Shown here: positions 1 to 6,931 of the stretch, one piece after another
Layout: every line of letters starts with the position of its first letter
How positions within the stretch are numbered: position 1 is the first letter of the stretch
Source: Deltaproteobacteria bacterium
Lineage (GTDB): Bacteria > Desulfobacterota > JAFDIG01
NCBI GenBank assembly: GCA_019308145.1
Contig: JAFDIG010000002.1
Location: 1 to 23,747, forward strand
Direction of reading: 5' to 3'
DNA length: 23,747 nt
The notes under the pieces: model-generated
Seen by the model: only the letters and a program-made list of their open reading frames with translations
Told to the model about the DNA's origin: nothing
Databases searched by the model: none
Translations under genes and position numbers: made by a program

Positions 1-223
1 AAATGGAGGGACAATCCTTATATATACATTTGATACAGAAACAATGGTCTCTTTATGGGATTCAAAGGTAGAAGGGAAGATCTTTGAAGGAACTGTTATA
101 AATCCTAACATATTAGAGGTAGCTAACTTTGATTTTAATACAAATATATTAACGATTTATCATACTGATACAGGAGTTTCTGAGAGTTACAATTGCATGA
201 TATTTGAAAAGGCAGCACAATAA
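1..223 (+). CDS. C-terminal fragment of an unrecognised protein
   Basis: An open frame runs in from the left edge (codons in phase with position 2) to a TAA at 221-223, giving the last 73 residues of a protein whose start is outside the window. The visible part alternates hydrophobic and polar residues (ILIYTFDTETMVSLWDSK, later LTIYHTDTGVSE), suggesting a beta-rich fold. No family is recognised. A strong intrinsic terminator 60 bases downstream is consistent with this being the last gene of its transcript. It is on the same strand as the host operon that follows but separated from it by about 420 bases. Confidence 0.55.
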   Translation, partial: NGGTILIYTFDTETMVSLWDSKVEGKIFEGTVINPNILEVANFDFNTNILTIYHTDTGVSESYNCMIFEKAAQ

Positions 224-230
224 TCATAAA

Positions 231-350
231 TTTGGCATCACAGGCATTCTGCCTGTGTTATCATTTTCTATTTGTGTTATGCATGGTGGAGTTTTATACT
301 CCACCTTTTTTATTTTAAAGATAACAGGCAAGATGCCTTTTCTACCAAAT
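231..350. repeat. Dispersed-type inverted repeat element with a nested terminator
   Basis: The left arm at 243-262 (GGCATTCTGCCTGTGTTATC) is an imperfect inverted copy of the right arm at 320-337 (GATAACAGGCAAGATGCC). The left arm also folds on itself (CACAGGCA-TTC-TGCCTGTG, 239-257). Between the arms is a terminator hairpin. Such paired palindromes, whose translation yields peptides like TGILPV, are a familiar class of dispersed intergenic repeat in bacterial genomes. That this one is dispersed is inferred, since only one copy is seen here. The rest of the 224-641 gap holds the host promoter and nothing else I can identify. Confidence 0.5.
285..311 (+). terminator. Rho-independent terminator after the left-edge gene
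   Basis: A perfect 8-bp stem GGTGGAGT / ACTCCACC (285-292 with 298-305) closes a TTTAT loop and is followed directly by six T residues (306-311). This is a textbook intrinsic terminator for rightward transcription. It lies between the two arms of the inverted repeat element. Confidence 0.85.
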
Positions 351-548
351 AGGTTAACATCTAACACTGCTAAGAATATTGCTTCTGTGGAAATAAAAAA
401 CAGCTATTAACCTTATAAAAATTATAATAGGGGATATCTAATCTCTCTATCCATATCTCACGTTTTACAATTCTTAATCTTCTCTACTTTCAAATTATGT
501 ATTAATCGCTGTTTGGTGCGACTTAATGAAAAATTTCTCAAAAAAGGG

Positions 549-577
549 TTGACACATCTCTATATTTGTAATAAAGT
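549..577 (+). promoter_or_regulatory. Sigma70-type promoter for the acyl-CoA operon
   Basis: TTGACA at 549-554 is a perfect -35 box. After a 17-base spacer comes TAAAGT at 572-577 (four of six matches to the -10 consensus). The start site would be near 584, leaving a leader of about 58 bases that ends in a strong ribosome binding site (AAGGAGGAGAG) before the gene at 642. Confidence 0.6.
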
Positions 578-641
578 AATACAGCTTATAAAAAGAATTA
601 TTTCACAAATCAAATAATAAAAACAAGCAAGGAGGAGAGAA

Positions 642-1502
642 ATGGAGATTAAAACCGTTGCTGTTTTAGGGGCAGGGGCAATGGGTAATGGTATCGCCCA
701 GGTTTGTGCTCAATCTGGTTATAATGTTATTATGAGAGATATTGAGGACCGCTTTGTGGAAAAAGGGATGAATTCAATAAAGAAATTTCTTTCAAGAAGC
801 GTTGAAAAGGGAAAGATGAGCCAAGAGGATATGGATAAGGTGATTGCTCGTATCAAAGGAACAGTTGATATGGCACCTATAAAGGATGCTGATTTTGTGA
901 TAGAGGCTGTTATAGAGGATCTGGAATTAAAGAAAAAGGTTTTTAAAGAGGTTGAAGGGTTAACAAGGGATGATGTAATTTTAGCGACAAATACCTCTTC
1001 TATGTCGATCACTGAAATTGCTGGATCTACAGGAAGAGCAGATAAGGTTATCGGAATGCATTTTTTTAATCCTGCTCCATTGATGAAACTGGTTGAGATT
1101 ATAAAAGGGCTTCAAACGAGTGATGAAACAGTAAAAGTAACATGGGAACTTGCAGAAAAATTAGGGAAAATCCCTGTTTTGGTAAAAAAGGATACGCCCG
1201 GCTTTATTGTTAACCGTTTAATGATGCTTCAGCTTATGGAGGCAATAAAGATCTATGAAGAAGGGATAGCATCTATTGAGGATATTGATAAGGCGATAAA
1301 AGCAGGTCTTAATCATCCAATGGGTCCATTTGAATTGATGGACTTAACAGGTCTTGATATAGCATATTTTGTTAATGAGTATTTTCATAAAGAAATGAAT
1401 CAGGAGCTTAAGTTTGTAACTCCTCACACATTGAAAAGCATGATCAGAGCAGGTAGATTGGGAAGAAAAACTGGTAGGGGCTGGTATGATTATAGCAAGT
1501 AG
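642..1502 (+). CDS. hbd: 3-hydroxyacyl-CoA (3-hydroxybutyryl-CoA) dehydrogenase
   Basis: This soluble NAD(P)-dependent enzyme interconverts 3-hydroxyacyl-CoA and 3-oxoacyl-CoA in beta-oxidation or butyrate-type pathways. At 286 residues it matches the usual single-function length of about 280-290. The N-terminus has the Rossmann motif G10-A-G12-A-M-G15. The family catalytic residues are visible: Ser119 in NTSSM, His140 and Asn143 in GMHFFNPAP, and Asn191 in PGFIVNR. The C-terminal helical domain carries the typical GLNHPMGPFELMDLTGLD segment. It starts on an ATG behind AAGGAGGAGAG and heads a three-gene operon with a thiolase and a DUF35 protein. Together they suggest oxidation and thiolytic cleavage of an acyl-CoA. 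The substrate cannot be told from sequence, so the symbol is by family only. Confidence 0.93.
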   Translation: MEIKTVAVLGAGAMGNGIAQVCAQSGYNVIMRDIEDRFVEKGMNSIKKFLSRSVEKGKMSQEDMDKVIARIKGTVDMAPIKDADFVIEAVIEDLELKKKVFKEVEGLTRDDVILATNTSSMSITEIAGSTGRADKVIGMHFFNPAPLMKLVEIIKGLQTSDETVKVTWELAEKLGKIPVLVKKDTPGFIVNRLMMLQLMEAIKIYEEGIASIEDIDKAIKAGLNHPMGPFELMDLTGLDIAYFVNEYFHKEMNQELKFVTPHTLKSMIRAGRLGRKTGRGWYDYSK

Positions 1503-1537
1503 GAAATTATTTTAAAATATTTTTCAGGAGGAGAGAT

Positions 1538-2707
1538 ATGGAAAGAAAGGTATGTTTGATTGCCGGAGGGATGTCTCATTGGGGCGTAAGGCAAGCATCT
1601 CAGCGAGATATGTTTCAAGAAGCAGCTAAAGCCTGCTTTGATGATAACCCTATGGTGACAAACAAGGACATAGATGGACTTCTTGTAGCATCTGCATATA
1701 CAGAAAGATGTTCGTTTCAAACACATTTAGCCCCCCTTGTTGCAGAATATATTGGTGTTAAACCAAAAAATATTTGTGCCAGGGTAGAGTTGCTTTGTGC
1801 TAGTGGCTCATCTGCTATAATCCTTGCAACAGGTTTGATCAAGGCTGGAATGGCAGATGTTGTTATGATAATTGGTGGTGAAAAATTATATGTCCCTCAA
1901 AAGTGGGAGGTCTTCTACAGTGAGTTAGCAAGTGTTGACCATGACTGGGATGGTGCACAAGGGTTGGGTCTTCCACCTCCAGCATTTGCTATGGTAGCTC
2001 AGCAGCATATGAAGAAGTATGGAACAAGAAAAGAGCAACTTGCTCTTGTTTCGATCAAAAATCGTAGAAATGGAGCTCAAAATCCAAAAGCGCAATTCCA
2101 GCAAGAGATTGATATGGATATTGCTATGAATGCAAAAAATATTGTTCCACCACTTACTCTTTTTGACTGCTGCCCCATAACAGATGGTGCTGCTGCTGTA
2201 ATTTTAGCCTCTGAAGAAAGGGCAAGGGATTTGACTGATAAACCACTTGTCTATGTGCTTGGAACAGGGCAAGCAACCTTAAATAATATGAGTGCTAATA
2301 TGCCCTCCTGGACTACATGGGAAGCCTTAAAAATAGCAGGGCAGCAAGCGTATAAAGCTGCAGGTGTTGGTCCTGATGATATAGATGTTGCACAGACACA
2401 TGATTGCTTTACAATTTCTGAAATCATTGAATATGAAGATTTAGGTTTTTGTAAAAAAGGAGAAGGCGGCGCATTTATTGAAGCAGGAGAATCTGACTTT
2501 GGTGGTAAAATACCTATTAATACCGATGGTGGCTTACTTTCCTGTGGTCATCCATTTGGAGGAACAGGAGTAAGGCAAGCAATTGAGATTCTAAAACAGC
2601 TAAGAGGAGATGCGAGAAGGCAAGTGGAAGGAGCTAAAATAGGCCTTTCCCATAACCTGTCGGGATTTATCGCTGCCCATACAGTTTTAATATACGGGAG
2701 GGAATAA
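1538..2707 (+). CDS. Thiolase (acetyl-CoA acetyltransferase, SCP2-like/archaeal type)
   Basis: A 389-residue thiolase-fold enzyme expected to cleave 3-oxoacyl-CoA with CoA, or to run the reverse condensation. The nucleophile is probably Cys87 in ELLCASGSSA. The C-terminal half has His288 in THDCFTISE and the CGHPFGGTG loop (Cys336, His338), which supply the other active-site residues in this superfamily. The sequence resembles the SCP2-like thiolases that pair with a small DUF35 Zn-ribbon/OB protein, and such a gene follows two bases later. The BbsA/BbsB thiolase of anaerobic toluene degradation and archaeal acetoacetyl-CoA thiolase complexes have the same arrangement, so a two-subunit enzyme is likely. 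A clear CAGGAGGAGAG site precedes the ATG. Confidence 0.9.
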   Translation: MERKVCLIAGGMSHWGVRQASQRDMFQEAAKACFDDNPMVTNKDIDGLLVASAYTERCSFQTHLAPLVAEYIGVKPKNICARVELLCASGSSAIILATGLIKAGMADVVMIIGGEKLYVPQKWEVFYSELASVDHDWDGAQGLGLPPPAFAMVAQQHMKKYGTRKEQLALVSIKNRRNGAQNPKAQFQQEIDMDIAMNAKNIVPPLTLFDCCPITDGAAAVILASEERARDLTDKPLVYVLGTGQATLNNMSANMPSWTTWEALKIAGQQAYKAAGVGPDDIDVAQTHDCFTISEIIEYEDLGFCKKGEGGAFIEAGESDFGGKIPINTDGGLLSCGHPFGGTGVRQAIEILKQLRGDARRQVEGAKIGLSHNLSGFIAAHTVLIYGRE

Positions 2708-2709
2708 CG

Positions 2710-3201
2710 ATGACATTGCCAGGTATTTCATTGTTAGATGGAAAATATATAGCAACTATGGATCTCTATCCACAAGAATCACCTCAATTCAATATGATCT
2801 ATAAATTTTATGAATATCTAAGAGAGGGAAGGTTTACCACAACAAAATGTAAAAAATGTGGTGCAGAGCCTTTCCCCCCCAGGATCATCTGTCCTGAATG
2901 CTTAAGCGATGAGCTTGAATGGATCGATTGGCCAACCAAAGGAAAGGTTCTTGTTGTTACTGAAGAGGAGGTTGGTGTTCCCCTTGGTTTTGAAACACCT
3001 CTGATCCACGCATTAATCGATTTGGGAGGGAAGAGGAATTTCTTTTCCCGTATAGTCAATTGCAAAGTGGGTCAGTTAAAACCAGGTGATGAAGTTCAGC
3101 TTTATGTTTTTGAGATAGAGCCAGTACCAATAGAAGGTAGAAAAGGTAAAATTGAACTTGCCCCAAGAGTTTATTATGCCTTTGAACCAGTAAAAAAATG
3201 A
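2710..3201 (+). CDS. DUF35 Zn-ribbon / OB-fold acyl-CoA-associated protein
   Basis: A 163-residue protein with a rubredoxin-like zinc ribbon (Cys47-x2-Cys50 and Cys61-x2-Cys64) followed by an OB-fold domain (about residues 75-160, with GKVLVVTEE and LKPGDEVQLYVF strands). This is the DUF35 (OB_aCoA_assoc) architecture. In characterised cases these proteins bind a thiolase or HMG-CoA synthase and help shape the CoA channel. It starts two bases after the thiolase stop, so the two are almost certainly co-translated subunits. It is the last gene of the operon, and a palindromic hairpin follows about 35 bases downstream. Confidence 0.88.
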   Translation: MTLPGISLLDGKYIATMDLYPQESPQFNMIYKFYEYLREGRFTTTKCKKCGAEPFPPRIICPECLSDELEWIDWPTKGKVLVVTEEEVGVPLGFETPLIHALIDLGGKRNFFSRIVNCKVGQLKPGDEVQLYVFEIEPVPIEGRKGKIELAPRVYYAFEPVKK

Positions 3202-3232
3202 TGCCTTTTTCATCTTTTTCCTTTTATTATTA

Positions 3233-3266
3233 GGGATCCGCAGGTCTATAAGTACCTGCGGGTCTC
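3233..3266. repeat. REP-like palindrome downstream of the acyl-CoA operon
   Basis: A perfect 8-bp stem CCGCAGGT / ACCTGCGG (3238-3245 with 3254-3261), loop CTATAAGT, extends with wobble pairs to GGGA/TCTCC. No T tract follows on the plus strand, so it looks more like a REP-type palindrome or 3'-end stabilising hairpin than an intrinsic terminator. It marks the end of the host operon. Confidence 0.5.
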
Positions 3267-3511
3267 CTAAAAATTAAACCAACCTCATCACATTAACCTA
3301 TAGGAGAAAAATGGATTAATTACATTTAGACTGACTTCGTAAGCTAAAGGATAACACATTATACCGTTTTAGCGATTTGATGTGTTGTTAATCTTTATTT
3401 ACGCCAAGCAATCACTATCGTTCGGAGATAATATGTTACCTTCTTTACTATATAATCTCTTTGCCATAACATCCCTTTTAATTAGACCATAGCATGATCT
3501 CCCATGTACTA

Positions 3512-3538
3512 AGGGGATGTACCCCCTTGTTACTAAAA
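3512..3538. repeat. Palindromic repeat, copy 1 (CCCCTTGTTACTAAAA)
   Basis: AAGGGG and CCCCCTT face each other around a short ATGTA loop. The right arm continues as CCCCTTGTTACTAAAA (3523-3538). The same 16 bases, again with an inverted AAGGGG arm, occur at 23657-23672. The pair is either a dispersed REP-like element or a marker of the phage region. See the matching entry at 23642. Confidence 0.6.
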
Positions 3539-3588
3539 TGGTAACGCCATAAAAAAATATTGATTAATAAGGTATAGCAAAAATTTTC

Positions 3589-3617
3589 TTGACTTTTTCT
3601 TTTTTTTATGGTATAAT
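3589..3617 (+). promoter_or_regulatory. Strong sigma70-type promoter for the phage structural operon
   Basis: TTGACT (3589-3594), a 17-base spacer rich in T, then TATAAT (3612-3617): eleven of twelve consensus positions at ideal spacing. The start site would be near 3624, giving an approximately 265-base leader before the first gene. No other comparable promoter is seen on this strand until the capsid gene, so this probably drives the whole late block. A GTAATTAC palindrome overlaps the expected start site and could be an operator. Confidence 0.75.
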
Positions 3618-3628
3618 GTAATTACTTA
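3618..3628 (+). promoter_or_regulatory. Candidate operator motif GTAATTACTTA (copy at the start site)
   Basis: The palindrome GTAATTAC (3618-3625) sits immediately after the -10 box. GTAATTACTTA recurs exactly at 3790-3800, and an inverted near-copy (TAAGTAATTA) is at 8001-8010 just before the capsid gene. A palindrome over the start site is a usual place for a repressor to bind. Binding is inferred, and in AT-rich DNA the recurrence could be chance. Confidence 0.35.
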
Positions 3629-3649
3629 CTTTCATAAATAACAAAAAAT

Positions 3650-3692
3650 ATCCTTTCAAAAGATTAAATATCTGTTTTTAGGAAGGATTTTT
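3650..3692 (+). terminator. Leader terminator/attenuator 1 of the phage operon
   Basis: ATCCTTTC (3650-3657) pairs with GGAAGGAT (3681-3688), with one G-U pair, and the stem runs straight into a T run (3688-3692). The loop contains a second nested stem (AAAAGAT / ATCTGTTTT). It lies about 26 bases after the predicted start site, where it would stop most transcripts unless read through. Confidence 0.5.
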
Positions 3693-3748
3693 AAAGGCTT
3701 AGTTTTTAATCAAAACCAATTCTTCTTTTTTGGTATGAATTAAATAGG

Positions 3749-3775
3749 CTCTTTTTAACAAAGAGTAATTTTTTT
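3749..3775 (+). terminator. Leader terminator/attenuator 2 of the phage operon
   Basis: CTCTTT (3749-3754) pairs with AAAGAG (3760-3765) around a TTAAC loop, followed by TAA and seven T residues (3769-3775). It is an AT-rich but well-formed intrinsic-terminator shape. With the first hairpin it makes two in tandem between promoter and first gene. Confidence 0.5.
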
Positions 3776-3888
3776 AATAGTTAATTACAGTAATTACTTA
3801 ATGTAATAAAGGATAAAAGGGTTGTCGGGGTATAAGTAACGCGGTCATGACCCCGGGGCTGGCGGTGGGATTAATTAAAAAGGAGGTT

Positions 3889-4359
3889 ATGGCAAAGAGA
3901 TTATCTGTTAAAGAAAAGGAGTTTATTTTATCAAAAATCGCTGAATTTCTTAACTTAAATGAAATTGTTTCCTTATTTTATCAGGAATTTAAACGAAAGG
4001 TTAGCCCATCTACCATAAAAAGATATGAAAGGGATCCAAAATATCAAGAAAAGATTGCAAAGTACAGAAGAAAATATCTTGCAGATATTGAAAGCCTGCC
4101 ACTTGCGCATAAAAAGATAAGAATAAAAGAGGCTTCACGCATTGTTGAGGAATCAAAAAAGCCAGTGGAAATAACGGTATATGATAAAAAAAGAGGAAAA
4201 ATTATAAAAATTGGTGAAAAAAAGGAGATCAATATCGTCCTTAAGGCTTTGAAGTTCATAAGTGATGAGGTGAAAAATCATTTGCCTGAAAAAAAGAAAG
4301 ATACCCTTCTTGATTTGATCAAAGAGGAAGAAGGAAAAAGGGAAAACGATATAAAGTAA
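3889..4359 (+). CDS. terS: Terminase small subunit (DUF2280-like)
   Basis: A 156-residue basic, mainly helical protein expected to recognise phage DNA and load the large terminase for packaging. Residues 5-50 look like a helix-turn-helix DNA-binding region (FLNLNEIVSLFYQEFKRKVS, then STIKRYERDP). The segment ESLPLAHKKIRIKEASRI matches the pattern of DUF2280-type small terminases. I chose the ATG at 3889, after AAGGAGG, over the upstream in-frame ATG at 3847. That extension would encode a GC-rich, non-family-like peptide. The spacing from the site to 3889 is short (2-3 bases), so the start is not certain. The large terminase begins two bases after the stop. Confidence 0.72.
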   Translation: MAKRLSVKEKEFILSKIAEFLNLNEIVSLFYQEFKRKVSPSTIKRYERDPKYQEKIAKYRRKYLADIESLPLAHKKIRIKEASRIVEESKKPVEITVYDKKRGKIIKIGEKKEINIVLKALKFISDEVKNHLPEKKKDTLLDLIKEEEGKRENDIK

Positions 4360-4360
4360 T

Positions 4361-5698
4361 ATGTTCCTAAAATTTTTTTCTCGTATAAAGCATGATCCAA
4401 TCTATTTTTCTGATAGAATTCTTGGTGGAGAAAAGCCTTGGAAGATGCAAAAGGTAATAATGGAGGCGGTGAGGGACTTCCCTAAGGTTACTGTTAGATC
4501 TGGTCATGGTGTTGGGAAAAGCTGGGTGGCAGCAAGAATTGCTATCTGGTTTCTTTATACTCATCCTTACTCTATTGTCTTAACAACTGCTCCAACATTA
4601 AGGCAAGTAGAGTCAATCCTTTGGGGTGAGATAAAAAGACAGATAAATAAAAGCAGAATCCCTCTTGGTGGGAAGTTAACAAAAAAGATGCTCTTTTTAG
4701 ATAATGGCTGGTTTGCTATGGGATTATCAACCGATACTCCTGATAGATTTCAAGGGTTTCATGCTGAACATCTTCTTGTTATTGCTGATGAGGCTTCAGG
4801 AATCTCTGACGAGATATTTGAATCAATAGAATCCCTTTTAACTTCAGAAAATTCTCATCTTCTACTCATTGGAAATCCAACTAATCCATCTGGTTATTTC
4901 GGTAAATCACATAGAGAGCCTACTTGGAAGAGGTTTAAGATTTCCTGTTTTGACTCACCAAATCTAAAACATGGAAGAACCATCTATCCTAATCTTGTCT
5001 CAAAGAAATGGGTTGATGAGAAAAAAAAGATATGGGGTGAGGATTCTTCTATTTACTTAGCAAGGGTTTTAGGAGAATTTCCAAAATTAGGAACCAACCA
5101 TCTCTTTATCTTAAATGAGATTGAGATGGCAAAATCAAGAGAGATTCAACCTTCTTCCCCATGTGAGGTAGGTGTGGATGTTGCAAGATTTGGAGATGAT
5201 AGAACCATCTTTTGCATTCGTAAAGGTTTTCATGTTGAGCAATTAATATCATATTCAGGGATTGATACAATGGAAGTTGTTTCAAGACTCTTATCTCTTT
5301 CAGAAAATTTAAAATTAGATTGTTTAAAGATAGATGGGGTGGGTATAGGAGCAGGGGTAGTAGACAGGCTTAAGCAATTAGGTAAGGTAAAGATATTTAC
5401 TATAAATGGAAGTGAAAAAGCAAACCATCCTGAAAAATATCTAAACATGAGGGCAGAGATCTTCTTTGGGTTAAAAGAGATTATAAATCAGATCGATATC
5501 CCTGATGATGAAGAATTGGAAGGAGAGTTAAGCCAGATAAGATATGGTTATACATCAGCAGGGTTACTTAAGATAGAGTCAAAAGATGAGATTAAAAGAA
5601 GGCTCGGCCGTTCTCCTGACAAGGCAGATGCTTTAGCCCTTGCTTTTGCAAGTCCTAAAAAATATAACTTCTTGCCAATGATGGGAGCTTATATATGA
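4361..5698 (+). CDS. terL: Terminase large subunit (packaging ATPase-nuclease)
   Basis: A 445-residue DNA-packaging motor that threads phage DNA through the portal and cuts it. The ATPase domain has Walker A SGHGVGKS (residues 47-54), Walker B LLVIADEAS with Asp143-Glu144, and the coupling segment LLLIGNPT (167-174). The RNase H-like nuclease domain has GVDVARFGDD (Asp273), LKIDGVGIG (Asp325) and SPDKADALALAFA (Asp420/Asp423), the usual acidic triad. Length and motif order are normal for a full-length enzyme. It starts two bases after the small subunit and its stop overlaps the portal start (ATGA), so expression is coupled. It acts in the cytoplasm, docked on the procapsid. Confidence 0.95.
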   Translation: MFLKFFSRIKHDPIYFSDRILGGEKPWKMQKVIMEAVRDFPKVTVRSGHGVGKSWVAARIAIWFLYTHPYSIVLTTAPTLRQVESILWGEIKRQINKSRIPLGGKLTKKMLFLDNGWFAMGLSTDTPDRFQGFHAEHLLVIADEASGISDEIFESIESLLTSENSHLLLIGNPTNPSGYFGKSHREPTWKRFKISCFDSPNLKHGRTIYPNLVSKKWVDEKKKIWGEDSSIYLARVLGEFPKLGTNHLFILNEIEMAKSREIQPSSPCEVGVDVARFGDDRTIFCIRKGFHVEQLISYSGIDTMEVVSRLLSLSENLKLDCLKIDGVGIGAGVVDRLKQLGKVKIFTINGSEKANHPEKYLNMRAEIFFGLKEIINQIDIPDDEELEGELSQIRYGYTSAGLLKIESKDEIKRRLGRSPDKADALALAFASPKKYNFLPMMGAYI

Positions 5699-6918
5699 TC
5701 CAGTCGTTTCTCAAACAGATTACATCCAAAATTAAAAAGAAGATGCCAGAAGAAAAGGAGCTTTTTACCTCTTCTTACTCCTCTTATCATGAATATTATA
5801 TGAATGCATTAAGGCTAAACCAGACAAAAAGAGCAAGGTATATTGATTATGATATCATGGATAGAGAATATCCAGAGATTGGTGCTGCCCTTGATATATA
5901 TGCTGATAATGCAACTATTCCTGATGAAAAAAGAGGAAGGATTGTTTGGGTAGAAAGCGAAGATCAAAAGGTTGTTGATATATTAGAAAAACTTTTTAAG
6001 CGTCTAAATTTAGAAGATCTTGCATGGCCTTTAGCTCGTAAGCTGGCAAAATATGGTGAAGCATTCTTTGAAAACGTGCTTTCAAAAGATGGAAAACTTT
6101 CCTGGATAAAGCCGCTAAAAGGTGAGGATATTATTATTAATAAAGACTCTTATGGTCGCCTGCTTGATCCCCCATATTCTCAAATAGATCCAATAACTGG
6201 CAAAAAATGGGTAGATTTTTCTTTATGGCAGATTACTCATATCTCTTTACATGGGGATGAGGAAGGTTTTGGCTTTCTTGAACGAATTAGAAGGGTTTGG
6301 AAGCAGCTTATGATGATGGAAGATGGCATGGTAATCGCTCGGCTAACACGTTCTACAATGAGGTACAAGTTCAAGATAGATGTTGGCGATCTACCTCCTG
6401 ATAAAGCTAAAAAAGCAGTTGAAGAAGTGAGAGAGAATATAAAAAAACATCGTTTTGTTGATGATCAAGGAAGGTTAAAGATAAGGGATAATCCATTAAC
6501 AAATGATGAAGATTTTTTTATTGCTGTTAGGCAAGGTTCCCCTGCTGATATTGAGCCAATTCAGGGGCAGGCAAATTTAGGAGAGATAAAAGATGTTGAA
6601 TATTTCCAAAACAAGATATTTGCAGGCTTAAAGGTGCCAAAAGCTTATCTTGGTTTGGAAAGGGATATAAATGCAAAAGCAACATTAACCGAACAAGATA
6701 TACAATTCTCCCGTTCAGTTAGAAGAATTCAAGATGTTATTAAAAAAGGATTTAAAAAGATTTGTGATCTTGAGCTTATGCTTTTAGGTTATTTCCCTTC
6801 CAAATATAAGGTCTTAATGTCACCAATCTCGTTTAAGGATGAGATTCGTAAATGGCAGGCAGAAAAATTAAAAGCAGAGGTAGAGGAAATAAAGGCAAAG
6901 CAGATACAATCAAGATAG
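5695..6918 (+). CDS. Portal protein (T4 gp20-like)
   Basis: A 407-residue portal that would form the dodecameric ring at the capsid vertex for DNA entry and tail attachment. The N-terminus has the gp20-type pattern YIDYDIMDREYPEIGAALD followed by IYADNAT. The middle has the wing/crown region (SLHGDEEGFGFLERIRR...QLMMMEDGMVIARL). The clip and stem region ends with QGQANLGEIKDVEYFQNKIF and GLKVPKAYLGLE. T4 gp20 is longer (over 500 residues), so this is a compact version. It overlaps the terminase stop by four bases and is followed 13 bases later by the prohead protease, the order found in T4-like head modules. Confidence 0.9.
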   Translation: MIQSFLKQITSKIKKKMPEEKELFTSSYSSYHEYYMNALRLNQTKRARYIDYDIMDREYPEIGAALDIYADNATIPDEKRGRIVWVESEDQKVVDILEKLFKRLNLEDLAWPLARKLAKYGEAFFENVLSKDGKLSWIKPLKGEDIIINKDSYGRLLDPPYSQIDPITGKKWVDFSLWQITHISLHGDEEGFGFLERIRRVWKQLMMMEDGMVIARLTRSTMRYKFKIDVGDLPPDKAKKAVEEVRENIKKHRFVDDQGRLKIRDNPLTNDEDFFIAVRQGSPADIEPIQGQANLGEIKDVEYFQNKIFAGLKVPKAYLGLERDINAKATLTEQDIQFSRSVRRIQDVIKKGFKKICDLELMLLGYFPSKYKVLMSPISFKDEIRKWQAEKLKAEVEEIKAKQIQSR

Positions 6919-6931
6919 AAAAGGAGAGAAT

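Larger units (their letters stand above)
3202..3888. other. Non-coding junction between host operon and phage operon
   Basis: About 690 bases without a credible gene. From left to right it holds a U-rich stretch and REP-like palindrome (to 3266), degenerate inverted repeats (for example GCTAAA at 3343 with TTTAGC at 3368), an AAGGGG/CCCCTT palindrome (3512-3528) with a second copy near the right edge of the window, a near-consensus promoter (3589-3617), two terminator-like hairpins (3650-3692 and 3749-3775), two copies of a GTAATTACTTA motif, and a GC-rich patch (3818-3870). No integrase, repressor or tRNA gene is visible here. Confidence 0.7.

Noticed and set aside
204..410. 68-residue open frame starting at 204
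   Set aside because: It begins inside the end of the left-edge gene and runs through an inverted repeat and a strong terminator. Its peptide (TGILPV...) is the usual false translation of a dispersed repeat.
719..1012. Minus-strand open frames opposite the host and phage genes (for example 719-1012, 7141-7458, 20542-20856)
   Set aside because: They lie entirely antisense to well-supported genes, lack ribosome binding sites and have Ser/Phe/Leu-rich compositions typical of shadow frames.
3818..3880. Possible tRNA or tRNA-derived attachment remnant in the GC-rich patch (GGTCATGACC looks like an anticodon arm)
   Set aside because: No acceptor stem, D-arm or TTCGA-type T-loop could be fitted, and the pieces do not have tRNA spacing.
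3202..3888. CRISPR array or riboswitch in the host-phage junction
   Set aside because: No regularly spaced direct repeats were found, and no known aptamer core could be recognised. The structures present are palindromes and terminator-like hairpins.
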